A stretch of 64,000 bases of DNA from Cryptomeria japonica (lineage: Eukaryota; Streptophyta; Pinopsida; Cupressales; Cupressaceae), in assembly GCF_030272615.1 (NCBI RefSeq), contig NC_081410.1, positions 260,264,437 to 260,328,436 on the forward strand, in the 5' to 3' direction. Both the position numbers and the translations under genes were made by a program. The stretch's first letter is position 1; each line of letters starts with the position of its first letter. Below the pieces are notes generated by a model, which was given only the letters and a program-made list of their open reading frames with translations, made no database searches and was not told the DNA's origin. Positions 1 to 11,289 of the stretch are shown here, piece by piece.

Positions 1-10
1 TTTTCATGTT

Positions 11-349
11 TTGGATTGGCAATTAAATTTTAATCCTAAAACTTGTAAACCAAAAAATTTTCCTAAATGGATTAGATTTCCATTCTTACCAGTAGAAATG
101 GTGCATTTTGAAATTTTAAGAGAAATTGGTAATGCATGGGGCTCTTTCATTGGAGTTGAGGATAACTTTAACTCCCTAGAAGTCAAAATGTTGGTTGATG
201 TGGACACCGATGTTAGTAGACTAGAACCCTTGGAAATAATCACAGCACAGGAAGCCTACTTCATTAGACCGGAATTTTATTTCAGTCCCATACACAGTAA
301 TATTAGAACTGTTGTCACGGAGGATTGCACCCGTGAAGCTAAAGTGTGA
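11..349 (+). pseudogene. LINE ORF1-type protein fragment (DUF4283-like)
   Basis: These 112 residues have the W-x-x-x-F-N-P spacing and the 'WIRFPFLPVE ... IGNAWGSFIGVED' pattern that I associate with DUF4283, the nucleic-acid-binding N-terminal region of plant LINE ORF1 proteins. The domain probably chaperones or binds the LINE RNA. The open frame starts at the left edge, so the true start may be upstream. It stops at 347-349, after which homologous-looking sequence continues only in broken frames. The assignment rests on pattern recognition and was not confirmed by a profile search. Confidence 0.7.
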
Positions 350-1677
350 AACCCAACAATCCTGTGAAACATGGGAATACTTTCAGGCCTGTGGGTATGC
401 CTATCGTGAAAGTACACCTCTGGATTACAGGCCGACTTCATGTATGATGAATCTCCTGCAAACTAATTTTTGTTGAGGAAAAGGATAAAAGGAATACTGA
501 AATTAAACTTATCCTACAAGGTGATGCGCCAAATATTCTTTCTGAGACCTGCAACCTGCTTAACTCACAAAATCCTTCAACTAGTAGACTTCAATCACTC
601 ACAACTCAACTAAACATGTGATGCATCAATATTCCATAGAAAGGATTGAATTCGGAACCTGCTTGAAGGAAAACAGCTTGTTTTCACAAATAGTCAATAC
701 AAATCTCTAAAATCAGCTAGCACAATCTATAACCTGCACCTATCATGCAACTACTCACACCAATCATATTTGAATGAAACATAATTAAAGGATTTAAACA
801 CAATAATAACATCAAATCATTCACCCATAACACAATACAAGAAGTGCTAAGAAGGAAAATTCTGCTATTTTATTGAAAAATGAAGGAGTTGTTGCTATTA
901 CAAAACTCAAAAAAGCAATCCTATGAAACAAGAACAAACAAGGATTCCCCAATCGTTTGGGAAAATTCGAATTCAAAACCCCCCCAAGATGTAGGGATCA
1001 ACATTAAGCTAATGAGGAGATCGAGGGTTTCACTATCGAAAACCCTGGCTCAGTACATGCATTACAACATATGAATCCCCTCAATAATAACTTTGTGGCT
1101 CCCCCTGTATTAGAAGATGAGTTGAACATTAATCTGGCTAGTGTTGATTCTCCTTAGGTGGAGGTAGTGAAAGCTCTACCGTCCACAAATGATTTTCATA
1201 GAGATACTCCGGTTGAGACTGAGACTATTTTACAAGAGAATATTGAGCTAAGTAAGGATAATCCCTGCTCTGGTAATCAGGATATAGAAGAGGAGAAGAT
1301 TCTTGTTGAGTTAGAAATAGTTTATGGTATGATGGGTTTAAATCACCCTACGGAGGTAGATTATGACTCAAACGAGGAGAATAGTGAAGAAGTGTTAGCT
1401 ACAAAACAGAGATTGATCAGGAATATCGTGGAATTAGATGCAAAGGAAATGGTTGATAATGAAGATTTCTTCAATGATGTTAATGAGATGCAGGAAGAGG
1501 GTACTAAGGATGATGTTACCTTGGGATTGGCCCTCAACTGCCTTGCAAAGATACCCCAGAGTGTGGGAAATAAGCCAAGAAAAGAGGAAGGAAATCACTC
1601 AATGAGCTTAGGATGATGGCAAGAGAGGCAGGAGATCAAACTAAGATCACTTCACTATTGAACGTTGGGAAGGGGAA
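350..1677 (+). other. Degenerate LINE spacer between ORF1 domain and endonuclease
   Basis: No complete gene is present. Short open stretches remain at 880-1074 and 1158-1616. The second (about 150 residues) is acidic, rich in Glu/Asp/Asn, and ends shortly before the endonuclease start. Such acidic linkers between ORF1 and ORF2 are common in plant LINEs, so I read it as the C-terminal part of ORF1. The block at about 470-860 is AT-rich, full of stops, and may be a small foreign insertion. I recognise nothing else in it. Confidence 0.45.
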
Positions 1678-2814
1678 GTGCCTTCCCAAGGAAGTATGAA
1701 GATCATAACATGGAATGTTAGGGGCCTGAATGCCCCTAACAAACAGGGGTTATTCAAGCGCAATTTAATAAATCTTAAAGCAGAGATATTCATGTTACAA
1801 GAAACCAAACTTAGCAAAGAAGATCTGGTTAACTTTATTAAGAAATTAGGTATGTGGAAGGTGGATTATGTTCCAGCCGCTGGTACTGCTGGAGGATTAG
1901 CCATCATTTGGTATCCAAGGAAGGTCTGCTATGAGAATGTCATTAAGAAAGCTCACTGGCAGGGAAGTTGGATGAGAAGCTTATCCACTACATTACATTT
2001 TTTTCTTATCAACATTTATGGCCCAGTTAGGACAAACAACAAGAGGGAGGCGTGGGCAGAAATAAATATATATTTCTCACAAAACCCGAAAGTTAACTAC
2101 ATTTTGGGAGGGGACTTTAATGCAATCCTAGATCAATCAGAAAAAAGAGGGATTCAACAGGAATCACAATCTCAAAAAGATTTTAAGGATTGGGTCAACA
2201 ATAATCTAACGTTTGATATTAGAACAATCAATGGAAAATTTACCTGGAATAACAAGAGATTAGGATACAGCAACATTGCGGAAAGACTAGATAGATTTTT
2301 CTTTAAAGGAAACTTGGCAGATCTTAGCAATACTTTGAACTCCTCAATTCTCACCTCAGCAGGATCAGGTCACTTCCCAGTGTTGTTGGAAGTAGAGGAA
2401 GAACTTAGACCTAGGAAGTGCCCATTCAAATATGAGAAGATATGGTTTCAAGATAATAATTTTATCAATCTGCTAGAATATTGGTGGAAGGAGGAACAGT
2501 TTAATGGGTCTAAAATGTTTTGTTTCATATCAAAACTGAAATATTTAAAACTGATAATGCTTCAATGGAACAAAGAACACTTTAAGAAACTATTTAAAGA
2601 AAAAGAGGAGTTGGAGGCAACATTAGACAGTCTAAATGAGAGTGTAATAAAAGATGGTATGGATCAAGCCAAGTATGTCAAAGAAAGAGAACTACTCTAT
2701 AGGTATGAGGATGTTTTAACTAAAGAAGAAATATTCTGGAAACAAAAATCCAGAGAGAATTGGCTAGCAGATGGTGATAGGAATACAAAAAATTTCATGA
2801 TAGTACAAAATTGA
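1678..2814 (+). pseudogene. LINE ORF2 endonuclease (EEP/APE type)
   Basis: The domain nicks target DNA to prime reverse transcription. Visible motifs in order are 'KIITWNVRGLN' at the start, 'LQETKL' (catalytic Glu), 'NIYGP', 'GGDFNAILD' (catalytic Asp/Asn), 'ERLDRFF' and 'GSGHFPVLLE' (the S-x-H motif reads G-x-H here). After about 230 residues comes the basic, coiled linker leading to the RT. The frame breaks near 2790, where 'GDRNTKNF' runs into a stop; the correct continuation (HDSTKLRRN) lies in another frame, so a one-base indel separates it from the RT. The codon 1678 GTG is simply where the open frame begins after a stop; the ATG at 1696 precedes the conserved motif. Confidence 0.9.
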
Positions 2815-4169
2815 GAAGAAATATCAACAGAATTACCAGGATTAAAGGAGAGCGAGAGAATACTATAGATGATCCTAATGAGTTAGCTCTAGAACTTTCA
2901 AAAAAAAATTTAAAAACTTATAACTGGGATAGTTCAAACTTATCATCACAACAAAAGTTGATTGCTAATATTCCTAAGATCATAACAGATGAGCAGAATA
3001 AACTACTGACTAGTAAATTTACATTTGCAGAAATAGAAGATGCATTAAACCAACTACATCCTGATAAGGCCCCGGGCCTTGATGGTTTCCCAGCATGTTT
3101 CTTCCAGAAGTGCTGGCTCTTTCTAGGACTGGAAATGTGGGAAGCTATAGAAAATATGCGGGATTCGGGGAGAATCCTGAAGGAAATAAACAATACTTTT
3201 ATTACTCTTATCCCCAAAAAAGATAAATCAAAAGAATTAGATGATTTCAAACCCATCTCTTTGTGTAACACATTGTATAAAGTTCTCTCAAAAGCTTTTA
3301 GCTAATAGGATAAAAAGAGTCTTTATGTTTATCATATCAGAAGAACAAACCGGCTTTGTCCCTGGTAGGTCCATTCTAGATGGAGTTATTATAGCATAGG
3401 AGGCAATTCACTTAGTCCAACATAATCTAGAACCTAGTATGTTTATCAAACTAGACATAAAAAAGGCATATGACAAAGTAAATTGGAGATTTCTTTGCAA
3501 ATGCATGGAAGCTTTTGGCTTTGCAAAACAATATATATTAGTAAATGTATGGAAGCTTTTGGCTTTAAAAAAGGGAAACTACCTTGTAGGTATTTAGGGT
3601 TGCCTTTAAATAAAGGAAGCAAGGTAAATAAAATGTGGGATCCCATTGAAAAAAGAATTGAGAGCAGAATGGACTCATGGAAAGGAAAATGGCTCTCCAT
3701 GGCAAGAAGGGCCGCAATGCTAAAAGCAGTGCCTTTTGCTATTCCCACCTACCAGATGTCCTACTTACCCCTTACGCAAGGTGCTAAAGCGAAGTTGGAA
3801 AAAAGGTTGAGAACTTTCTACTGGCAAGGTCTGTCGAAAGATAGGAAAATAGCACAAATAAGCTGGGATAAAATATGTAGACCTAGAGAGGCAGGTGGCT
3901 TAGGTCTTAAAAATTTGAAGTGGCAAAGTATGGCTTTGGGTGCAAAATTTGTGTGGAAAATTTATGAAGAACCTAATAGGAATTGGGTTAAGAATCTTCA
4001 AAAGAAATATCTTAATGGTTCGGATCCTAGCACTATTTTTAGAACAGCAAATCCACCGAAAGGATCCAGGGTGTGGAACTATATATTAGATTGCAGGAGC
4101 TTGATCATAAATCAAGTCACTTGGGATGTTGCAGATGGTAACAAGGTCCTATTTTGTAAAGACTCCTAG
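2811..4169 (+). pseudogene. LINE ORF2 reverse transcriptase, catalytic core deleted
   Basis: The N-terminal RT motifs are clear: 'LHPDKAPGLDGFP' (about 3055-3095), 'FITLIPKKDKSKELDDFKPIS' and 'SEEQTGFVPGRSILDGVI' followed by an in-frame TAG near 3398, then 'KLDIKKAYDKVNW' (motif A). Directly after motif A the sequence jumps to 'KLPCRYLGLPLNKGSKVNK', which normally follows the catalytic DD motif by about 100 residues. The segment with the FADD-type motif and 'GLRQGDPLSP' is missing. The C-terminal part ('WKGKWLSMARRAAMLKAV', 'ISWDKICRPREAGGLGL') is well preserved to 4169. The element was therefore incapable of self-mobilisation after this deletion. Confidence 0.9.
3499..3566 (+). repeat. 44-bp offset tandem duplication at the RT deletion junction
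   Basis: The 24-mer containing 'catggaagcttttggctt' occurs at 3499-3522 and again, with one difference, at 3543-3566. It sits exactly where the RT jumps from motif A to the post-catalytic region. It adds a repeated M-E-A-F-G-F peptide. Confidence 0.85.
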
Positions 4170-4316
4170 GCAGGATATTCTGTTTTGGAAAACTGTCCTA
4201 TCTCTCCAAGGATCATGGAAGTGTTAGAGATCCTTTAGGGCCCTTTTTTTAGGGATTATATAGACTATCCTAATGGTGATCCTGCATTAGGATGGAGGTG
4301 GAAATCATTGGATGGG

Positions 4317-4321
4317 ATACC
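4317..4321 (+). repeat. Target-site duplication ATACC (left copy; right copy 11732-11736)
   Basis: ATACC precedes TGTTGACGTG at 4322 and follows GTCACAACA ending at 11731. Collapsing the duplication restores the LINE reading frame, so the borders of the insertion are exact. Confidence 0.95.
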
Positions 4322-5361
4322 TGTTGACGTGTATTTTATACACAATCATACACAAAATAAAATACCTAAAGGCATCTTATCCTCTCTTGAGAAAATAGTC
4401 TCTAACTGCTGAAGATTCGCGTAAAGGGTCAGTTAGGTAGACTCCAAGGTTCTTTTAGTGGGGTCTCCACGTGCGGACAAGCTTTTTTAGTGGTATGATG
4501 CGATTTGCTGTTTCCTCCAAGGGGTCTTACGCATTCTAAAGCTCGAAGATTTTACTAAACTAAAAGAAACTTTCAAAAAAAAAACAAAAGGATAGGGTTT
4601 AAGAGGTCTAATCTAGCCTAACCCTATGAATGACTTAGCATGGACGAGATTTGGCAAGACTCAACCAACTTCAATTTTGCCATAAGATAACAACTCAATT
4701 GAAATTAGTGCGATCTTCTAAGGTAACATAATGATGTTCAATGCATCAAAGATCAAGGACACTGCTTCGAAGGTACATATCCAAGACACAATGATAATTG
4801 AAGATTAAGGACTCAAAGTGTTCTCCAGTCGACCACGCAAGGCGTTCCTACAATCAGCAAGAAGCTAGTGGTTTGGATTGCGAATCCTACCAAATATCAA
4901 ATCTCACACTTAGTCTTTCAAATTAACAACTACCTCGATTGAGCACGATTCAAGTGTATCAAACAACCATGAAGATAACTCAAGAAATTTGCAACAAAAC
5001 ACCATAACTTCAATATTTTATTGATTTCCAAGTCATCATGTACAACAATTGCTTGAAGTTCTCTCTTCAAGACTCAATCTTGCTACAAAATAAAATTGCT
5101 TCTAGCTTTAATCTCTCTTCTCTATTACATCAACTATTACTCTTTTTTTAATGAAATGAAAAATGGGGGTATATATAGCATCCCCAATTACAATGAAAGG
5201 TCCAGATTGAAAGTAAATCAACGGACAAGATCATGACACCTAAACCCTAATTAGGGTTTGTTACAAATGACCTCCTTTTTACTGAACAATATTAAATGCA
5301 TAGCCAAATATTAAATTCGGCACAAAAACCTAGGAGGTATCAACCAATGAGAAATAAGATG
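4322..5361 (-). promoter_or_regulatory. LTR-like end: TATA box, poly(A) signal, U5-like tail
   Basis: On the minus strand, TATATATA lies at 5178-5170, AATAAA at 5022-5017, and the sequence ends ...CACGTCAACA at 4322. TATA, poly(A) signal and CA terminus in this order and spacing are what an LTR promoter/R/U5 shows. No coding sequence is visible in this 1-kb stretch. Confidence 0.6.
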
Positions 5362-8300
5362 TCATGTCATCTGTAACAACCTTTCATCTAGAATCTTATT
5401 CCCTTTCCAATTCTCTTTCTTAGCATATGCAATGAATTTTGTCACGATTCCTTCGATTTCTGTGATTGGAATCTCGGGAAGATTCTTGATACTCTCTTCT
5501 AAGTGGATGACCTGATCGAATGCATCTAGAAGAGCTGCGTCCCAAGTAGATTCAAGTTCCTTCGTTCTATCAATCAGGAGCATGGTGGCATACATCTGAT
5601 CATACTGCTCATCTGTAACATCTGCGTCCTTGCAAAAGATGATCTTGATTCTATCCTCAAATTCCTGCATATCCACATCTGTCTCGACCTCGATCCTTTT
5701 GCCAAGAATGGTACGAAGTACCTCAAATACTCTGTCCTGGATCGGATTGATCACCTCCTCAACTTGACCACATCTAACACTGATGTCCTCGAAGAGAACA
5801 CTCTTTATATGGAGTAAGGTTGACCACTAGAACAAACTGTGAGAATCACCTTCCAAGATCCTCTCCTGCGCTAAAATTCTTCTGGATGTATGTCTTATTA
5901 CTTTCAAGACAGGGATGACAACGTCCTTGGTATGGGCAAATGCAGCTACTGTTGCCATCAATCTGTGGATAATCTCAAGAACTCGGATAGCCTGATGAAT
6001 GATCTTCGTCATCCTTGTAACAAACTCTATGGCCACTGTATGAGATCTATCCATCCAACTACATGTACGCTGGACCAGGTTCCTGAATCTTTCTGCTTCA
6101 TTGATCGATTGAAGGGGCAATGCCTGCACTGGTGATCTAACTGGATCCTGACGTCCCAAAGGCTCGTTGATGTGACTGAAATATGTCCTCCATGCACCGA
6201 CCTCTCTCTCAAGCTTTCTATTCTTTTCCACTTCTTCTCTAAGCTTGTCCTTCAATGCCTCAAATGTGTCGGTGGCATCCTCTAAAGTCTGCTCTGCTGT
6301 GGATGGTCCTAACTCAATAGTCTGTATATCATAATCCTCTGCTAGGATCTCACCCTCGTATTTATCTGCTGCCGGTGTAGCTATCTGCAGTTTTCTAGAT
6401 CCAGTCTCATCTCGAATCATCTTGGACATCTTTGTAGCCTTCTTCTTCTCTGTTATCACATGTGAACGTCCAACAAGGCTCTCTAAATCAATTGCATTGT
6501 CCTCGTCCTCTACTACGATCACCTTGGTCAATCTTTCCTTCAACCAATCTGGGATATTCGATCTTGTCTCTTGAACTTGAATTTCTTTATGTACTATTTC
6601 TTCTTGTCTGGGAGGAGATGTTATTTCATTATCTTCTTCTAAATCATAGTCTTGGAGAGATCCATCTGATGAAACATGCTGTGCCTGTCCTTCCTCCTGC
6701 CTGTCATTCTGTACCATCGACTCCATGGACTCTTCCACTCGAATTGTTCTATCCTCTGGTCTGGAAGAAGTACCTGGTGTTTGATCTTTGTTGGCACCTT
6801 GCTTTTTCTTGGAAGGCTCTTTCTTTTTTGATCTTTCCTTTCTCTTCGAACCTCTCGGATGGAGATTGCCCTCACTGGCACATCGAAGGTTACCTTCACC
6901 TGAATTCCTAGGATTAGGATTGCCTTCACTCACGCTTGCTCCACCTTCGGCTGGTTTCTCTTCCAAAGTAAAAGACATAGCTATGCCTTGTTCTCTCAAC
7001 TTCTGATGCTGAACGTCTAGCCATCTGCGAGTACAAGACAAAACTGGTGCCATCAAATCATCTAAATCCACGGCCTCGGGCTCATTCCAATCCAACCTTA
7101 TTGTTTTGCTTTCTCTATCATAGGAAGACTGGATGTGCCTGCCATTGTCCTAAGCTTGGTCGGCCACTCTGTAAATCCTGCATTTCCTGATGAAATCCAA
7201 AGGTAATCTAGAATGTATCTTTCGTTTCACTTCAAGATCATCTAGGAGGTTCATCATAAAATCTTCAATTTGGTGCTCATGTTTAAATCTTCTACCGACT
7301 GTCTCCTCTAAATGTCCATGTGGATCAAAACTATTTCTCCAAGCAAAAGATGAAAAAGAATACAAGGCTAACTCCTTCTCTGAGTCATCCATGGCTAAGA
7401 CATTAGGACATACCTCAACTGAATTACCCAAAATAATAGGTACCTGAACTCCATTCTGATGTCTGTGTCTGAATGCCTTCACATACGCTGCCAACTGCCT
7501 TGTTACCTCAAGTAACACAATTCTGTCTGTCGGATACCTCGGCAACATGTATGGAGGTAAAGGACATCCATGCACTCTAATGTAAGTGAACTTGGGAAAC
7601 TGAATGAACCAAGCACCGTACCTCTTGATGAATTCCTGGGCATCCTGAGATAACCTGTTGTGAATCCCTCCTTGCAACGTCCTTGTGATGTTCATCGTGA
7701 AGGTATCATTAACTAACTTGTAGTTTTTCCCTGGCGGATGATGCAAGTAGGCATAGGAATCACAAGCTCTGACCTCGCCGGGTCCTCTTCCAATCATTCC
7801 TCTGTGAGGTAGTCCTGCGTACTCAACACTCTTGATCAAAGCATAGATGACGTATGAACTCATGTGGAAGGACTTAGTAGCCCTGAGTCTCCTTAACTGT
7901 ACGTCTAAGCAATGGCTAATTATCCTAGCCCAATGTATCGTACCCTTTTCTTGAACAATCACCTGGATGAAGTAAAACATCCACTTCTCAAAATAGAAGG
8001 CATGAGGTGCTCCTGTAACTCTGTTGAGCATAGTAATCAAATCTCTGTACTCCTCCTGGAAATCAATCCTGTGTGGTGTGTTCGGTACCTTGCTTAGACG
8101 GGGACGACTCTTGAGTAGCCAGTTCTTATTGATTATGCTTAAGCAAGCATCTGGATCATCATCGTACACTGATCTGGCTCCTTCAATGCTCTTGTATATC
8201 ATGTCCCTGTGCTCTGGAAGATGGAAAGCTTCACTTATAGCTTCCTCTGAAAGGTACGCCAAAGTGTTTCCCTCATTGGACACAATTGTCCTGGACTGTG

Positions 8301-8583
8301 GATTGTAGTGACGGGCACACTCGATCATCAACTCGTGGCACTGAATAGCTGGAGGAAAACCGGCCGCCTTAATGATGCCACTCTCTATTATTCTCCGGGC
8401 GACAGGTGATGGCTTGCCAATGTAAGGGACCTCTCGAAACTTCTTCGTGCTAAAGTTCCCCAAGTTTGTATCTCCAATGTTGCTCCACTTCGACACGATC
8501 TTGGTCTCCACCTCTTCGGTCTTCTGATCTTCTTTCATGAGAGCTGAGCGGCTGGTGGATGCTCCCGCCTTCGGGGTCGCCAT
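5362..8583 (-). pseudogene. Unknown 1,074-codon ORF with two in-frame TAG codons
   Basis: The frame is open from ATG 8583 (start MATPKAGAS; an upstream ATG at 8667 lies in the probable intron) to the stop at 5362-5364, except for TAG at 7152-7150 and 5829-5827. All three segments are in the same frame with no indels. Segment 1 (about 477 residues) is globular, with no motif I can name. Segment 2 starts with a low-complexity, highly basic Lys/Arg stretch (SKRKERSKKKEPSKKK, NLS-like), then acidic linkers and a coiled-coil stretch (FEALKDKLREEVEKNRKLE). Segment 3 (about 150 residues) is acidic and helical. No RT, integrase or transposase motif is present. Both TAG codons could come from CAG by C-to-T change at a CHG site, so simple decay explains them, but amber readthrough is not excluded. 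Function unknown. Confidence 0.7.
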
Positions 8584-9194
8584 ACCTACACAACATTTCA
8601 ATATAAGGACTAGATTTTGCAATGAATAACGTTGATTAGAGAGAGAATTTTTTTTAGGAAACGTCATGATAAGTCTCTAGAGTTATCATTTCCTAAAAAG
8701 CAACGATTGAGCTTAGAAATTCAAAAATTCAAAATTCCAAAACTTAAAATATGACGATGAATGAATAAAACAATAAAATCAAATCGCCATACCTCAATAG
8801 AGAGCTAACTCTAGAATGCAAAAAGGAAAAGATCGCCTAGGCAAAATTGAGGTATAAATAGTCTTCAATGTTATCTCCTCAAGAAAATCCACTTCGCCAC
8901 CCTTGGATTAAACGCGATCCTCAATTGCACCTCTGACAATTCGCTCAAATGGACCTTCAAGTTCGCCCAAACAAATCTTCCAAGTCTCGCCCCTTTGACG
9001 TGGTCTTCGATCCTTGGCAAATTCGCTCCAATGAAGTCTTCAAATATCGCACCACCCTTTGATAGACTAGCGCCACCTTTGGATTAAATTCACACCACAC
9101 ATGAAATACTTCGCACTATCTTCGCTTCTCCTTAATTCGCATGAAGGATAAAAATAATGATATGACAATAATAGTTCTCACCCTCCATATATAG
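8584..9194 (-). promoter_or_regulatory. Probable promoter and 5'UTR intron of the unknown ORF
   Basis: On the minus strand CTATATAT lies at 9194-9187. A plausible splice donor (GAG/GTATGG, GT at 8792-8791) and an acceptor ending TGTGTAG just before ATGGCG at 8583 would make an intron of about 200 bp in the 5'UTR. A weaker TATTTATA lies at 8860-8853. This is inference from signals only; no transcript evidence is available. Confidence 0.4.
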
Positions 9195-9310
9195 CGCTTG
9201 CATTGCATTCATCCCTTAGGCCGACTTGAGGATATAAAACAATTTTTTAATGATTTAAATGAAATAACAAGGCCGACCTCCCTTAAATGAGCGCTCCATG
9301 CGATTTTTTT

Positions 9311-9335
9311 ATTAATTAATTAATTAATTAATTAT
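9311..9335. repeat. Simple repeat (TTAA-rich, attaatt)n
   Basis: Four-base ATTA/TTAA units are repeated for about 25 bp inside the 7.4-kb insertion. Confidence 0.9.
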
Positions 9336-9523
9336 TAAATGCCTTACGTTTTTTAATTTGCAAATTTCGATTCTAATAAAGGCAAAATAATTAATAAATG
9401 TTCAACGCCGTATTAAATGCCAAATTAAATAGGATTTTCAATTTTTTATCGATTTTAGCATTTAAGGAAATTCGAATTGTCTATTTGGCGCCAAAATTAT
9501 GAAAATGAAAGGGACATACCTCA

Positions 9524-11289
9524 TCGCCCTGGTCCCTTGGAGAGGGACAGGAGCGATCCATGATTTGGTCGTGATTTTTGCATTTTTTTACGTTCAACTC
9601 CTTCATCTCCACGTTCAATATCGATCATTTTAATGGGTCCTCCGAATTAGATCATCTTGCATTCATTCATGGGTGCCTTTTGGATGTTTATCGCCCTGGT
9701 CCCTTGGAGAGGGACAGGAGCGATCTCCATATTTTCACGTTCACTATGCATCTTCGACCTTTGATCTTTCATTGTAGAGTGAATAACATCCTTGCTCGTT
9801 CCTTCTACGCTCGTTCCATTCGTTTTCATGACGTGTTTGGACGTTTAAAGGGATCATCGCCCTTGTCCCTTGGAGAGGGATAGGAGCGATCCATGATTTC
9901 TCCTTGACCTTGGCAACTTCTAACTTCGATCCTTGTTGTGATGTCTTCCAAACGCCGTCCCTTGCCTTGCTTATCCTCGCCTTGCCTCGTTTTGAAGGAA
10001 CGTGAGTGCCTTTGATGAGATCGCCTTGGTCCTTGTCCAAAGGACAGGAGCGATGTGAGTCTTTTAGCCTGACTAGCAACGTTTGGACGTTCAAAACTCT
10101 TGCATATTATCTTCAAAGAACGCCTTGGACCTTGTATAACCTTGTGAAGTCTTAACTTAGTTTGAACTTGAAGCAAAATAAAGAGTCCAAAGCAAATCGC
10201 CCTGGTCCCTTGGAGAGGGACAGGAGCGATATGGTCTCCATGTTCAAAATGATGATCATTTTACGTTCAAAATCTCTATATACCATCTTCAAAAGGCACC
10301 ATGGACCTTCTAAGACCCTGCAAAATCTTGTCCTTACGTAAAACTTGCATGAAGTGGCCAATATATCCAACATCGCCCTGGTCCCTTCCTGAGGGACAGG
10401 AGCGATCTAGGTCTTAGAGTGCAAATCTCTCCATTATAACGACCTTCGAGTGCCTGTGCTTGATGAAGACGCCTTGAAATGTCCTTTGCCACCTTGTCTT
10501 GACTTGGATCGGCTTCAAACTTGAGTGAAAAGCAATATATTCACTATATCGCCCTGGTCCCTTGGAGAGGGACAGGAGCGATCCTCCTTTTGTGGCTCTT
10601 ATTTCACTTTGTCAGGTTCTAAATTTATATTCAACGGACTCGTCATACTCCACTCCATTCGTCCATGCCTTAACATTGATTGTAACTTAGCCAGAAAATC
10701 ATTTATACCAAAAATCGCTCTGGTCCCTTCCTGAGGGACAGGAGCGAACTAGGCCTTTTGGGACCCCTGTGGACGTTTTAAAATCTTCAATTTGTATTCA
10801 ATGAGTTCATCTCATGCTTTCTCTTGCTTTTGAACGTAAACTTGCCTTGGTTTTTGCCTGGATTTTGCCTAATGAAGGACATCGCTCTGGTCCCTTGGAG
10901 AGGGACAGGAGCTATAAGGTACTTCGCCCTGGTCCCTTCCTTAGGGACAGGAGCGAACTTTGCATTGTGGACCATTCTCCTCCATTTTTGCATCTCAAAT
11001 TATATTCATTTGGTAAAGCATCTCCCTTTGGACGTCTTCAAATCATCGAGTCGTCGAAATCTCGCAAGGACAAGGCAAAATTTGATTTGTAGCTCCGGTC
11101 CTTCACTGAGGGACAGGAGCGATTTTCCTCCTGGAGGCATTTCTGTGCTCATGAAAATCTTCAATTTATATTCAATGGAAAGATCTCGTTGTTCTCCATC
11201 ACTTCCAACTCGAAACTTGTCTGGGCCCTGCAGGAATAATGAGATATTTGAAAACGAGCTCCCGTCCTTCACTGAGGGACAGGAGCGAT
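9524..11289. repeat. Array of 12 conserved 34-bp hairpins at about 167-176-bp spacing
   Basis: Copies start at 9524, 9691, 9857, 10021, 10197, 10373, 10549, 10715, 10882, 10924, 11091 and 11256. Each is about 34 bp: outer arms TCGC/GCGA, an imperfect CCTG/AGGA stretch, and inner arms GTCCCT/AGGGAC around a 5-6-base loop (TTGGAG or TCCTGA). Steps are 167, 166, 164, 176, 176, 176, 166, 167, 42, 167 and 165 bp. The spacers have diverged to the point that only short words (acgttcaa) recur, while most hairpins differ at 0-3 positions. Copies 4, 11 and 12 differ more, the last two chiefly in the left arm. No coding sequence is supported in 8793-11731; open frames there cross the hairpins and merely reflect them. 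Confidence 0.9.

Noticed and set aside
9484-9500. TTGGCGCC as a gypsy primer-binding site
   Set aside because: GGCGCC is itself a palindrome, the match does not extend into the usual tRNA complement, and no LTR end precedes it.
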